NCBI GenBank assembly: GCA_030698375.1
Contig: JAUYLL010000122.1
Location: forward strand, 1 to 50,612
Direction of reading: 5' to 3'
Length of the DNA stretch: 50,612 nt
Origin: Nocardioides sp.
GTDB lineage: Bacteria; Actinomycetota; Actinomycetes; Propionibacteriales; Nocardioidaceae
Positions 15,455-24,631 of this stretch are shown piece after piece (positions within the stretch are counted from its first letter, which is position 1; each line of letters starts with the position of its first letter). Below the pieces are notes generated by a model, which saw only the letters and a program-made list of their open reading frames with translations, did not search any database and was not told where the DNA came from. The position numbers and the translations under genes are program-made.

Positions 15455-17397
15455 GCGCCATGCAGACCGTCCTGATCGCCAACCGCGGCGAGATCGCGCT
15501 CCGCGTCATCCGCACCTGCCGCAGCCTCGGCCTGACGTCGGTCGTGGTGCACACCGACCTCGACGCCGACGCGCCGCACGTGCGCGAGGCCGACCGCGCG
15601 GTCCGGGTGCCGGGCTACCTCGACGTCGAGGCGGTCGTGGCCGCCGCGCGGGAGGTCGGCGCGGACGCCGTCCACCCCGGCTACGGGTTCCTCTCCGAGC
15701 GGGCCGCCTTCGCCACCGCGCTGGAGGACGCCGGTATCCGCCTCGTCGGGCCGACGGCCGCCGTCATTGACCTGATGGGCCGCAAGGACGCCGCCCGCGA
15801 GGTCGCCGAAAAGGCGGGTGTGCCGGTCGTGCCGGCGTACGCGCTCGACAGCGACCCGGACCAGATGCGCTACCCGGTCCTGGTGAAGGCAGCGGCCGGC
15901 GGCGGCGGCAAGGGCATGCGGATCGTCCGCTCCGCCGACGAGCTGGCCGGGGCGGTCGCGACCGCGGGACGCGAGGCGGCATCGGCGTTCGGCGACGACA
16001 CCCTCCTGATCGAGAAGTACGTCGAGCGCGGCCGCCACGTCGAGGTGCAGGTCCTCGGCGACGACCACGGCTCTGTGGTCCACCTCTTCGAGCGCGACTG
16101 CTCCACCCAGCGCCGCCACCAGAAGGTGCTCGAGGAGGCCCCCGCCCCCACCATCGACGAGGCGACCCGCGCCCGGGTCACCGACGCTGCGGTCGCCCTC
16201 GCGGCCGAGGTCGGCTACTCCGGCGCCGGCACGGTCGAGTTCCTCCTCGACGAGGACACCGGCGAGGCCTACTTCCTGGAGATGAACACCCGGCTCCAGG
16301 TCGAGCACCCGGTCACCGAGCTCGCGGTCGCGGTGCGCGGTGAGTCGCCGGACCTCGTGGCGCTGCAGTTGCAGGTCGCGGGCGGCGAGCCGCTCGGGTT
16401 CAGCCAGGACGACGTCACTCTCGTCGGCCACGCCATCGAGGCGCGGGTCTACGCCGAGGACCCGTGGGGCGGGTTCCTGCCCCAGGCCGGCCGCGCCGGG
16501 TTCGTGCACTGGCCCGAGGGCCCGTCCGTCCGCGTCGACGCCGCGCTGGAGACCGGCGCCGTCGTCAGCACCGCCTTCGACCCGATGCTCGGCAAGGTCG
16601 TCGCGGCCGGCCCCGACCGGGAGACCGCCCGCCGACGGCTGGTCGCCGCGCTCGACGACACCGTCGTCCTGGGGCTCACCACCAACACCGGCTTCCTGCG
16701 CTGGCTCGTCGCCGGCGACGCCTTCCGCGACGCAACGATCGACACCGCGTGGCTGGACCGCGCCACGCTCGAGGCGCCCGGGGACACGACGGCGCGGGCC
16801 GCGGCCGCCTACGCCGAGGTACTCGCGACCGAGGAGGTCGACCACGGCGCGTTCCGGCCCGACGGGTGGCGCTCTGCCGCCGCGCCGGCCCCCCTCTGGC
16901 TCACCGACCAGGTCGGCCGTGCCGAGCGCACCGGCCCCCGCACGCTGCGGGTCCACGACTCCACCGTCACCGAGGTCGAGGCCACGACGCGTGGCGGCGT
17001 ACGGCGGCTGGTGCTGCGGGTCAGCGACGCGGCGACCCACGTCGCGTGGGTGCAGCGGCGCACCGACCGGGTCGAGGTCGTGGCCGACGGCCAGCACACG
17101 GTGCTGCTCCGCCCGGACCCGTTCACCGTGGCGCTCGCCGACCCCGGTGCCGGCTCGATCACCGCACCGATGCCCGGCACCGTCCTCGAGCTCCTCGTCG
17201 AGGTCGGCCAGCAGGTCGCCGAGGGCGAGCGGCTCGGCGCCATGGAGGCGATGAAGATGGAGCTCGCCCTCACCGCCCCGTACGCCGGCACCGTCACCAC
17301 CGTGGGCGCCGCGGCGGGTGAGCAGGTCACGATGGGGCACCTCCTGGTCGAGGTGTCCCCGACCGAGGACGCCCCGGCCGAGGCCCAGGAGGACTGA
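15451..17397 (+). CDS. Acyl-CoA carboxylase biotin carboxylase / biotin carrier (alpha) subunit
   Basis: A 648-residue protein with the ATP-grasp biotin carboxylase domain in the first 450 residues (start [20 protein letters not shown]-binding [13 protein letters not shown], and [16 protein letters not shown]). A linker follows, then a C-terminal biotinyl domain with the biotin lysine at about residue 602 ([11 protein letters not shown]). It charges biotin with bicarbonate and feeds the beta subunit encoded upstream. GTG 15451 overlaps the previous stop; ATG 15460, three codons later, is equally plausible. Its own stop shares one base with the HMG-CoA lyase ATG (TGATG). Confidence 0.93.
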   Translation: MSAMQTVLIANRGEIALRVIRTCRSLGLTSVVVHTDLDADAPHVREADRAVRVPGYLDVEAVVAAAREVGADAVHPGYGFLSERAAFATALEDAGIRLVGPTAAVIDLMGRKDAAREVAEKAGVPVVPAYALDSDPDQMRYPVLVKAAAGGGGKGMRIVRSADELAGAVATAGREAASAFGDDTLLIEKYVERGRHVEVQVLGDDHGSVVHLFERDCSTQRRHQKVLEEAPAPTIDEATRARVTDAAVALAAEVGYSGAGTVEFLLDEDTGEAYFLEMNTRLQVEHPVTELAVAVRGESPDLVALQLQVAGGEPLGFSQDDVTLVGHAIEARVYAEDPWGGFLPQAGRAGFVHWPEGPSVRVDAALETGAVVSTAFDPMLGKVVAAGPDRETARRRLVAALDDTVVLGLTTNTGFLRWLVAGDAFRDATIDTAWLDRATLEAPGDTTARAAAAYAEVLATEEVDHGAFRPDGWRSAAAPAPLWLTDQVGRAERTGPRTLRVHDSTVTEVEATTRGGVRRLVLRVSDAATHVAWVQRRTDRVEVVADGQHTVLLRPDPFTVALADPGAGSITAPMPGTVLELLVEVGQQVAEGERLGAMEAMKMELALTAPYAGTVTTVGAAAGEQVTMGHLLVEVSPTEDAPAEAQED

Positions 17398-18335
17398 TGC
17401 GCACCCCCGCCACTCACGCCCAGGACGGCCTGCCCGCCGAGGTGACGATCTGGGAGGTCGGCCCGCGCGACGGCCTGCAGAACGAGTCCGCGCTGGTGCC
17501 GACGGAGACCAAGGCGGCCTTCGTGCAGCGCCTCGTGGCCGCCGGCCTGCCGATCGTCGAGGCGACCAGCTTCGTGCACCCGCGCTGGGTGCCACAGCTC
17601 GCCGACGCCGGCGACCTGCTCACCGCCCTCGCGGCGCATGACGCGCTCGGCGACGCGGCGCACGACCTGCCGGTGCTCGTGCCCAACGACCGCGGACTCG
17701 ACCGGGCGCTCGAGTTGGGCTGTCGCCACGTCGCGATCTTCGGCAGCGCCACCGAGACCTTCGCGCAGCGCAACCTCAACCGCGGTCACGCCGAGCAGTT
17801 CGCGATGTTCGCGCCGACCGTCGAGCGCGCCCGCGCCGCGGGGATGCGGGTCCGGGGCTACCTCTCGATGTGCTTCGGCGACCCCTGGGAGGGCGAGGTG
17901 GCGCTGGACCGCGTGGTCGACACCGGCGTCCGGCTGCTCGAGATGGGCTGCGACTCCCTCAGCCTCGGCGACACCATCGGCGTCGGCACCCCCGGCCACG
18001 TCCGCGCGCTGCTCGCCGCCTTCGAGACCGCCGGGGTCGGCGCCGACCGGCTGGCGGTCCACTTCCACGACACCTACGGTCAGGCGCTGGCCAACGCCCT
18101 CGCCGCCCTCGAGGCCGGTATCACCACGTTCGATGCCAGCGCGGGTGGCCTCGGCGGCTGCCCCTACGCCGAGTCGGCCACCGGAAACCTCGCCACCGAG
18201 GACCTGGTCTGGATGCTCGACGGGCTCGGTGTCCGCACCGGCGTCGATCTCGACGCGCTCGTGGACACCAGCCGGTGGATGGCCGGCGAGCTGGGGCGGC
18301 CCAGCGTCTCCCGGGTGGTCCAGGCGCGGGCGTGA
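17397..18335 (+). CDS. Hydroxymethylglutaryl-CoA lyase
   Basis: A 312-residue HMGL-like TIM-barrel enzyme that splits HMG-CoA into acetyl-CoA and acetoacetate, the last step of leucine degradation. Visible motifs are the N-terminal EVGPRDGLQNES (substrate- and metal-binding residues), the metal ligands HFHDTYGQALAN and the active-site cysteine loop GGLGGCPYAESATGN at about residue 248. The start overlaps the carboxylase stop by one base, so the three genes form one translationally coupled operon. The isovaleryl-CoA dehydrogenase and methylglutaconyl-CoA hydratase needed to complete the pathway are not in the window. Confidence 0.94.
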   Translation: MRTPATHAQDGLPAEVTIWEVGPRDGLQNESALVPTETKAAFVQRLVAAGLPIVEATSFVHPRWVPQLADAGDLLTALAAHDALGDAAHDLPVLVPNDRGLDRALELGCRHVAIFGSATETFAQRNLNRGHAEQFAMFAPTVERARAAGMRVRGYLSMCFGDPWEGEVALDRVVDTGVRLLEMGCDSLSLGDTIGVGTPGHVRALLAAFETAGVGADRLAVHFHDTYGQALANALAALEAGITTFDASAGGLGGCPYAESATGNLATEDLVWMLDGLGVRTGVDLDALVDTSRWMAGELGRPSVSRVVQARA

Positions 18336-18396
18336 GCATCGATGGGAGTGGGTACGTCTCGAGTCCAGCAACGCTGCACAGGGACTGGAGGGTGCT

Positions 18397-19005
18397 ATGA
18401 ACACGACCGATGACTCCCACGGGTCGCACGGGTCGCACGAGTCGCGTCGCTCGGTCGTCGGCAGGGAGCGGGAGGAGCACGGCGGCATCAAGATCGGCTC
18501 CGCCTTCTTCGGGTGGCTGGCCGCCACCGGGATGGCCGTCCTGCTGACCGCCCTGGCGGCCGCGGCGGGCGCGGCTTTCGGCGTCGCCAGCGGCAGCACG
18601 GTCGACGAGGCCACGGACGCCGCTGCCCAGCAGGCCGAGACGGTGGGGCTGATCGGTGGCATCGTGCTGCTGGTCATCCTGCTCATCGCCTACTTCTGCG
18701 GCGGCTACGTCGCAGGCCGGATGGCTCGCTTCGACGGGCTCAAGCAGGGGCTCGGCGTGTGGCTGTGGGCCATCGTGATCGCCCTGATCGTCGCCGCGGT
18801 GGGGGCGCTCGCCGGGTCGGAGTACAACGTGCTCCAGCGGCTCGACGCCTTCCCCCGCATCCCCGTGGGCGAAGGAACGCTCACCACCGGCGGCATCATC
18901 GCGCTCGTCGCCGTCCTGGTGGTGACCCTGGGCGGCGCGCTGCTCGGCGGGATGGCCGGCATGCGGTTCCACCGCAGGGTCGACGAGACCGGCCTCGGCC
19001 GGTAG
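18397..19005 (+). CDS. Four-helix integral membrane protein, unknown function
   Basis: A 202-residue protein. The first 40 residues are hydrophilic and rich in His, Ser and acidic residues; four hydrophobic helices follow at about 45-75, 88-108, 120-142 and 163-187. Between helices 2 and 3 is CGGYVAGRMARFDGLKQG, a motif of a small conserved actinobacterial membrane family whose role is unknown to me. ATG 18397 is supported by GGAGGG about six bases upstream. This is one of the few genes here with a clear Shine-Dalgarno. It is a separate transcription unit from the HMG-CoA lyase gene, with a 61-base gap. Confidence 0.8.
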   Translation: MNTTDDSHGSHGSHESRRSVVGREREEHGGIKIGSAFFGWLAATGMAVLLTALAAAAGAAFGVASGSTVDEATDAAAQQAETVGLIGGIVLLVILLIAYFCGGYVAGRMARFDGLKQGLGVWLWAIVIALIVAAVGALAGSEYNVLQRLDAFPRIPVGEGTLTTGGIIALVAVLVVTLGGALLGGMAGMRFHRRVDETGLGR

Positions 19006-19015
19006 CCCGGGACGC

Positions 19016-20263
19016 TCAGGCGCCGCGGATCCGCCGGCGCAGCCGCACCGCGACCCGGCAGAGCACCACCAGGTCGGCGACCGCGGCTGCCGTCGGGTCG
19101 GGGCGGCGCGCCCAGCGCCGGGGGCGCACGAGCCGCTCCAGCGCCTTCTTGCTCCGCGGCTTGCGCCCCATCGACCGGAGCTTCCGCGCCCGTCGCCCGA
19201 CCAGGTCCCGCATCACCGGGTACGCCGTCCGGGCCGCGTCGAGCACGGCCTCCTCGCTCGGGGGCTCCTGCTCCTCGGTGACCTCGACGTGCCCGGCGTC
19301 CGCGGCGTCGACGGGCAGCTCGGACAGGTCGCCGACGACGTGCACCCCGGCGTCGGCGACGGCCTCCCGCACCCGCCCGTTCCACTCCAGCGCGAAGGCG
19401 TAGGTGGCCGGGTCGAGCCGCGCCCGGTCCTCGAGCCGGCGGCGGGGGGCGAGCGCCTTGTGGGCGAGGTGGTCCTTGACGGTCTTGTTGTGGTCCATGG
19501 GCGAGTCGAGGGACAGCGTCTCGTTGACCCGCCGGACCAGCTCGGTCGAGGCGTAGCCCAGCGACTCGTTGCTCTGCTTGGCCTCCCCGGTACACGGCGC
19601 GGGATCGATGCCGGCGGCGGCGCAGAACCGCTCCCACAGCAGGTCCTTCGGCGCACCCGGCAACGGCACGGTCACCACGTGGAACCGCTCGGCGGGCACC
19701 AGCGGCGGCCCCCACGCCGAGACCATCCGGGCGACGTCCTGGGCCTCGCGGAACGCCCGCCGGGCCTGGTCGCGGGTGAGCAGACCGACCGCCGCCCCGC
19801 CCAGCCCGGTGCTGCGGCGTACGCCTCGCTGGAAGGTCGACCAGTCGTCGGTGCCGCCGCTGGTGACGCTGGTCTGCCACTGCGCGGGGATGACGGCCGC
19901 GGCGTCGCGCACGGTGAGCACGACGTGCACCTCGGCATCACCGAAGGCGGCGACCGCGCGGGCGGCGTCCTCGGCGTGGGCGAAGCTGAGGAACTCCATG
20001 GACAGCACGCTCGCGACGCCGTCGTGGGCGAGCATCTGCTCGACGGTGCGTGGCCAGGCGCCCTTGGAGAGGCGGGCGATCTGCGGGTCGGTGCCGCCGA
20101 GCCCGAGCAGGTCCTGGGTGGCGCGCACCTGCTCCGACCACTTGTCGCCGACGAAGTCGACACCCTGGGCGGCCAGGGGCGCGCGGTTGGCCAGCATGCG
20201 GTGCTGCAGGTACGTCGTCCCGGTCTTCATCGCACCGATGTGCAGGACGATCCGTGGACTCAC
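19016..20263 (-). CDS. Sulfotransferase-like protein (paralogue 1 of a local cluster)
   Basis: A 415-residue protein from a GTG at 20263. It begins with the PAPS 5'-phosphosulfate loop pattern LHIGAMKTGTTYLQH (residues about 7-21). In the middle it has FGDAEVHVVLTVRDAA, resembling the strand and 3'-phosphate region of sulfotransferases. The C-terminal 80 residues are strongly basic (RRARKLRSMGRKPRSKK), which may hold it to membrane or polyanion. These enzymes transfer sulfate from PAPS to hydroxyl groups on sugars or lipids; no acceptor can be named. It is divergent from the next two sulfotransferase-like genes and shares their motifs closely. Confidence 0.75.
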   Translation of the reverse strand: MSPRIVLHIGAMKTGTTYLQHRMLANRAPLAAQGVDFVGDKWSEQVRATQDLLGLGGTDPQIARLSKGAWPRTVEQMLAHDGVASVLSMEFLSFAHAEDAARAVAAFGDAEVHVVLTVRDAAAVIPAQWQTSVTSGGTDDWSTFQRGVRRSTGLGGAAVGLLTRDQARRAFREAQDVARMVSAWGPPLVPAERFHVVTVPLPGAPKDLLWERFCAAAGIDPAPCTGEAKQSNESLGYASTELVRRVNETLSLDSPMDHNKTVKDHLAHKALAPRRRLEDRARLDPATYAFALEWNGRVREAVADAGVHVVGDLSELPVDAADAGHVEVTEEQEPPSEEAVLDAARTAYPVMRDLVGRRARKLRSMGRKPRSKKALERLVRPRRWARRPDPTAAAVADLVVLCRVAVRLRRRIRGA

Positions 20264-20384
20264 GACCGGACACCCCCGACGGGGGAGGGGACAGGGACGG
20301 GCCGGAGCGTAGCAGCGCGGACCCGGCGTGAGCGGTGGAGCGGACCCGGAGCAAGGGGCGGAGCGGGTGCGGCACAATGCGGCC

Positions 20385-21482
20385 ATGAGCCGCGTCGTCT
20401 ACCTCCACGTGGGCGCGCCACGCACCGGGACGTCGTACCTGCACCGCCGCCTGGCCGCCAACCGCGAGACCCTCGCGCAGCACGGCGTGCACGTGCCCGC
20501 CGGCTCCGGCCAGCACCTCGCCGCGCTCGACCTGCTCGAGCGCCGCGAGGGTCCCGAGGACACCCAGGGCCAGTGGGACGCCCTCGTGCGGGCCACCCAA
20601 CGCGTCGACGGGACCGCGCTCATCAGCCAGGACGCGTTGGCCACCGCGAGTCCCGAGCAGGTGCGGCGGGCGCTGGACTCCTTCGGTGATGCCGACGTCC
20701 ACGTCGTGTACGTCGCCCGCGACCTCGCCCGGCAGATCCCCACCGAGTGGCAGGAGAGCCTCAAGCGCGGACGGAGCTGGAGCTACGCCCGCTACCTCGA
20801 CCGGGTCCGCCGGCGGCGCGGCCAGGCCAGCCGGCACTTCTGGCGCGCGCAGGATGTCGGCGACGTGCTCAGCCGCTGGAGTGCCGGACTGGCACCGGAG
20901 AACGTGCACGTCGTCGTCGCGCCCGCCGGGGACCCTTCGCTCGAGCAGCGCTGGGAGCTCTACTGCGCCGCGTTCCGGATCGACCCGTCCTGGGCTCCGG
21001 CAGAGGCCGAGCAGGTGCCGCCCCCGCTCTCAATCGCCGAGGCCGGCACCCTGCGCGCGCTCAACCGCCGGTTGCGCGAGCACCCCGAGGACGACCCCGC
21101 CGAGAGGCGGGCGGTCATCCGGGCCGCGCTGGCCGGCCGCCGGGGGGCGCATCCCGAGGAGGATCCGGGCGCAGCCGTGCACGAGCCGATCACGCTGCGC
21201 CCCGACCTGTCCGCCTGGGCGGCCGGCATCACCGAGGAGTGGGTCGACTGGATCACCGGGTCCGGCGTGCACGTCGTCGGGGACGTGCACGACCTGTGGC
21301 CGCCCATGCCCGACACCGACGTGGCCTGGTCCGACCCCGACCACTCCGACCGCCGGGCGATGGCCTCGGCGGCGCTGGACCTGCTGGCGCAGATGACCCT
21401 CGAGGCGAGCCGACGGACGCCCGCCGACGAGCAGCTCGGCGCGTTCGGCCGGGCGGCCCGCCTGCTCCGTGGGACGGGCTGA
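20385..21482 (+). CDS. Sulfotransferase-like protein (paralogue 2)
   Basis: A 365-residue protein with the loop HVGAPRTGTSYLHRRL at residues 7-22. Downstream it has FGDADVHVVYVARDLARQ, then EWQESLKRGRSW and the C-terminal VHVVGDVHDLWPPMPD block shared with its paralogues at 19016-20263 and 22701-23906. The start ATG is six bases after CACAAT (20373-20378), suggesting a leaderless transcript; an in-frame GTG at 20328 lacks support. The next gene begins five to eight bases after its stop, so the three plus-strand genes look like one operon. Confidence 0.75.
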   Translation: MSRVVYLHVGAPRTGTSYLHRRLAANRETLAQHGVHVPAGSGQHLAALDLLERREGPEDTQGQWDALVRATQRVDGTALISQDALATASPEQVRRALDSFGDADVHVVYVARDLARQIPTEWQESLKRGRSWSYARYLDRVRRRRGQASRHFWRAQDVGDVLSRWSAGLAPENVHVVVAPAGDPSLEQRWELYCAAFRIDPSWAPAEAEQVPPPLSIAEAGTLRALNRRLREHPEDDPAERRAVIRAALAGRRGAHPEEDPGAAVHEPITLRPDLSAWAAGITEEWVDWITGSGVHVVGDVHDLWPPMPDTDVAWSDPDHSDRRAMASAALDLLAQMTLEASRRTPADEQLGAFGRAARLLRGTG

Positions 21483-21489
21483 GGCCGTG

Positions 21490-22704
21490 GTGAGCGACCA
21501 CGACTCCCTGCTCCGGGCCTGGGCCGGCCACCTCCGCGCGGGCGGTACCACGCCCTGGCGGGCGTTCTCGGCGGCTGACACCACGGCCACTCCGGCCCCG
21601 GACTCGGTCGCGGTCACTGCCGGCGCGGCCCAGCTGGAGGTCGTACGCCGGCTCGCCCAGCGCCGCGACTCCCACGCCGTCGCCCCCGAGGTCTTCGCCA
21701 CCCTGGCCGACCGGGTGCTGGCCACCTCCGGGCCGGGCCGCGGCCTGCCGCAGCTGCCGGTCGTGCGGCAGTCGCCGGTCGAGATCGCTTCCGGGAGGGG
21801 CGCCGTACGGGTGGGCCCGCCGCCGGCCGACCCGGCGCGGGTGCCGGCTGAGGAGCTGGTCCGGGTGCTGACCGGGGTGCTGCCCGCGCTGCTCGCCGAG
21901 GCCCCCACACCCTCCTCCGACCCGGCGCGGCCCCGCGACCCGCGCCGGTGGGCCCGCCTGCGCCGTCCGACCGCCCGCTTCCGGCTCGCCGGCCCCCCAC
22001 AGGCGGTGGCCGTGGTCCGCGCGGCGCTGGTCGCGGCCGGGGCGCGGGAGGGTGGGCGCTGGGCTCCCGTCCTGGTGCTGGGCCTCCCGCTGGAGGAGAT
22101 GCTGGCGCAGGCCTGGAGCCTGCGCGTCCAGCGCGGGTCGGCGACGCGCTGGTTCCGGTTCTGGAGCCGCTGGGCCGGTGACCGGCTGCCGGTCTCGGTC
22201 GACCTGCCCGGGCTCGCCACGCACCACGCTGCCGCCGGGAGTCGGGTGCACGTGCTGCTCGCCGCCTCCTGCGGGCAGCTCGTCCCCACGGCGACCGCCG
22301 CGCTCGGGCTGCCGGCCCGGCCGGCCCCTGCCGACCTGCCCGGCCTCGACGCCGCGGCGGTCGACCTGCTGCGCCGCACCAACCGGGTCGCCGGCGTGAC
22401 CACGCCGGCGGACGAGCGGCTCGGTCTCGCCACGACGGCCGCCGCGCACCTGCGTCGACCCGGGTCCACCGTCCGGCTCCGGGTCCCGGAGCAGTTCCGC
22501 GGCGCGGCCGCGGGGAGGTCGGCCCGGGTGGCCACGGACCTGACCGCCGGCGCGGCGAGGGGGACCTACGCGGTGAGCGGTGACCTCGACGTCCTCGGGG
22601 TGGTCGACGAGGACCTGCCGCAGACACCCGACCCGGCCGTGGTGCTCGACCGCGCGCTGGACCTGACGTTGGCCCTGGTCACGGGGACCGAGGAGGAACG
22701 ATGA
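21490..22704 (+). CDS. Sulfotransferase-related protein lacking the PAPS loop; function unknown
   Basis: A 404-residue protein, Ala/Arg/Pro-rich, that I do not recognise outright. Residues 1-150 form a separate helical region (SLLRAWAGHLRAGGTTPW, then GAAQLEVVRRLAQR). From about residue 155 the order of segments parallels the flanking sulfotransferases. Here LEEMLAQAWSLRVQRG matches LARQIPTEWQESLKRG of the upstream gene, and later GTYAVSGDLDVLGVVDEDLP matches VHVVGDVHDLWPPMPD. The PAPS loop PxTGTS is absent. A non-catalytic partner or regulator of the neighbouring enzymes is a reasonable guess. GTG 21487 is an alternative start. The stop overlaps the next ATG by four bases (ATGA). Confidence 0.65.
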   Translation: MSDHDSLLRAWAGHLRAGGTTPWRAFSAADTTATPAPDSVAVTAGAAQLEVVRRLAQRRDSHAVAPEVFATLADRVLATSGPGRGLPQLPVVRQSPVEIASGRGAVRVGPPPADPARVPAEELVRVLTGVLPALLAEAPTPSSDPARPRDPRRWARLRRPTARFRLAGPPQAVAVVRAALVAAGAREGGRWAPVLVLGLPLEEMLAQAWSLRVQRGSATRWFRFWSRWAGDRLPVSVDLPGLATHHAAAGSRVHVLLAASCGQLVPTATAALGLPARPAPADLPGLDAAAVDLLRRTNRVAGVTTPADERLGLATTAAAHLRRPGSTVRLRVPEQFRGAAAGRSARVATDLTAGAARGTYAVSGDLDVLGVVDEDLPQTPDPAVVLDRALDLTLALVTGTEEER

Positions 22705-23906
22705 GCGACCGGGTGATCGTGCACGTGGGAGCCCCGAAGACCGGGACGTCCTTCGTGCAGAGCGTGCTGTTCGAGAACCGCGAGGTGCTCGCCGAGCAGG
22801 GCCTCACCTACCCGGCCGAGCGGTTCGACGCCCACTTCCTCGCCGCTCTGGACCTCATGCAGCTCCCGTGGGGCGGCATCGAGCGCGAGGCGGTCGGGGC
22901 CTGGGACCGGCTGGCCGAGGAGGTCCGCGCGGCGCCGGGACTGGCGGTCGTCAGCCACGAGATCCTCGCGCGGGCGACGCGTGCGCAGGTCGCCCGGGCC
23001 CTGGCCTCGTTCGGCGACGCAGAGGTGCACGTCGTCTACTCCGCCCGCGACCTGGTGCGCCAGCTGCCCGCCGAGTGGCAGGAGAACGTCAAGCACCGGC
23101 GCACGGTCGAGTACGCCGACTTCCTCGACAAGGTCCGCGACCCGGAGCGCCCGCACCCGCTTGCGTCGTGGTTCTGGGGGGTGCAGGAGGTCCCCGACGT
23201 GCTGGCGCGGTGGGGCGACACCCTGCCGCCTGAGCAGGTGCACCTGATCACCGTGCCGCGGCCCGACGCCCCGCGCGACCTGCTCTGGCAGCGGTTCGCG
23301 CATGTGCTCGGCATCGACCCCGGGGAGCACCAGCCCGACCCCACCCGGGTCAACGCCTCCCTCGGGGTCCCGGAGTCCGCCCTCGTGCGCCGGCTCAACA
23401 CCGCCGTCCTGGAGCGGGTGGCGCCGGTCCACTACCGCGAGTTCGTCCGCGAGCTGCTGGCCCACCGGACGCTCGCGGGGCGTGCCGGCAGTCCGCGGCT
23501 GACGCTGCCGCCCGAGGTGCACGCCTGGGCCACCGACGTCTCCGAGGCGTGGATCGCCGAGCTCGGCGCCCGGGGGTACGACGTCGTCGGCGACCTCGCC
23601 GACCTGCGGCCCGCCCCCCCGGCCGAGGAGTTCTGCGACCCCGACCACCCGGACGAGGCCCAGGTGGCCGACGCCGCGCTCGCCGCCATGGCCGCGCTCG
23701 TCGAGGAGGCCGCCCGGCTGCGCGAGGAGGAGCGGGCGCTGCGCGACGAGGTGACGGACCTGCAGGGCCAGCTCCACGAGGCCTACCTGCGGCCCACCTA
23801 CCGCGTACGGCGGAAGCTGGTCGGCATGTCGGAGTCCAACCCCGTCCTCGGGGCGGCGTACGGCGTCTACCGGCGGGCGCGGGGCAGCAGCTCGCGCGAC
23901 GCGTAG
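22701..23906 (+). CDS. Sulfotransferase-like protein (paralogue 3) with C-terminal coiled coil
   Basis: A 401-residue protein with the PAPS loop HVGAPKTGTSFVQSVLFE at residues 8-25. It has FGDAEVHVVYSARDLVRQ and EWQENVKHRRTVEYADFLDK as in the paralogues. It also has a C-terminal coiled coil (AALVEEAARLREEERALRDE and onward, residues about 330-365) ending in the basic segment LRPTYRVRRKLVG. That tail resembles the ends of some surface-polysaccharide glycosyltransferases. AGGAGGAA stands just before the ATG, and the start overlaps the upstream stop. The last 40 bases overlap the convergent EcsC-family gene. Confidence 0.78.
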   Translation: MSDRVIVHVGAPKTGTSFVQSVLFENREVLAEQGLTYPAERFDAHFLAALDLMQLPWGGIEREAVGAWDRLAEEVRAAPGLAVVSHEILARATRAQVARALASFGDAEVHVVYSARDLVRQLPAEWQENVKHRRTVEYADFLDKVRDPERPHPLASWFWGVQEVPDVLARWGDTLPPEQVHLITVPRPDAPRDLLWQRFAHVLGIDPGEHQPDPTRVNASLGVPESALVRRLNTAVLERVAPVHYREFVRELLAHRTLAGRAGSPRLTLPPEVHAWATDVSEAWIAELGARGYDVVGDLADLRPAPPAEEFCDPDHPDEAQVADAALAAMAALVEEAARLREEERALRDEVTDLQGQLHEAYLRPTYRVRRKLVGMSESNPVLGAAYGVYRRARGSSSRDA

Positions 23907-24559
23907 CGCCCGATCTGCCAGGTGGCCCAGGCGTCCGCCCCGCCGCCGACGACACCGCCGAGGACCGGGATGCGGCGGCCGACGGTGGTGACGATTCGCT
24001 TGCCGGCGACCCGGGTGATCAGCTCGGCGGCGACCTCGGCCGACAGCGTGAGGTCGAGGTCGGGGTCGTGGTGGGGCGCGGTGGCCAGCGCCATGGGCGG
24101 AGCGGGGATGCGCCGCTTGCGCACCAGCTTGCGGACCGAGTCCTCGCCGATGAGGCAGGTCAGCACGGCGTTGCGGACCCGCGGGTCATCGAGGTCGTAG
24201 CCGCGCAGGTGCGCGATCGCCGAGATCATCCGGGACTGGATGACGGCCAGGCCGGTGATGTTCGCCGGGATCGTCACCGCGGCGGTCACCAGACCGCCGA
24301 TGTTGGTGGCGAAGCCCTGTGCGCCGGCGTACTGGACGTGCCGGTCGACGAGGGCCTTGACCGCCTGGTCGCGGTCACCGCCGGCGGCCGCGAGCTTCGT
24401 CTCCGCGGCGGCCGCGGCACCCGGGAGCGGCCCGATGCCCGCGATCGCGCCGGCGAGTGCCTCCCGCACGAACGAGTCGGTGAGCCCCGGCGCGAGCTGC
24501 TGCACGCGGGGGAGGAGCTGTCTGCCGACCTGCTTGCCGGCGCTGCGTCCGATGCCCAT
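23867..24559 (-). CDS. EcsC family protein
   Basis: A 230-residue protein matching the EcsC family pattern. There is an amphipathic helical N-terminus, the glycine-rich GAIAGIGPLPGAAAAAE at about 38-54, a hydrophobic stretch FATNIGGLVTAAVTIPANIT around residue 88, and VLGGVVGGGADAWATWQIGRYA near the end. The family is named for a Bacillus operon linked to an ABC transporter and to secretion, but its molecular role is unknown. TAGGCT stands six bases before the ATG on the minus strand, so it is probably leaderless. It is convergent with the third sulfotransferase gene and divergent from aat. Confidence 0.82.
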   Translation of the reverse strand: MGIGRSAGKQVGRQLLPRVQQLAPGLTDSFVREALAGAIAGIGPLPGAAAAAETKLAAAGGDRDQAVKALVDRHVQYAGAQGFATNIGGLVTAAVTIPANITGLAVIQSRMISAIAHLRGYDLDDPRVRNAVLTCLIGEDSVRKLVRKRRIPAPPMALATAPHHDPDLDLTLSAEVAAELITRVAGKRIVTTVGRRIPVLGGVVGGGADAWATWQIGRYASRELLPRARR

Positions 24560-24631
24560 GGCGCCAGCCTAGGCACGCGGCCCCGGGCGGGTGTCCCCGG
24601 CCGGTGTGGACGGGGACGACACAATGACGAC

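Noticed and set aside
20328-20384. Earlier GTG start for the second sulfotransferase-like gene
   Set aside because: The extra 19 residues have no counterpart in the paralogues, which start a few residues before the PAPS loop, and the CACAAT hexamer points to ATG 20385.
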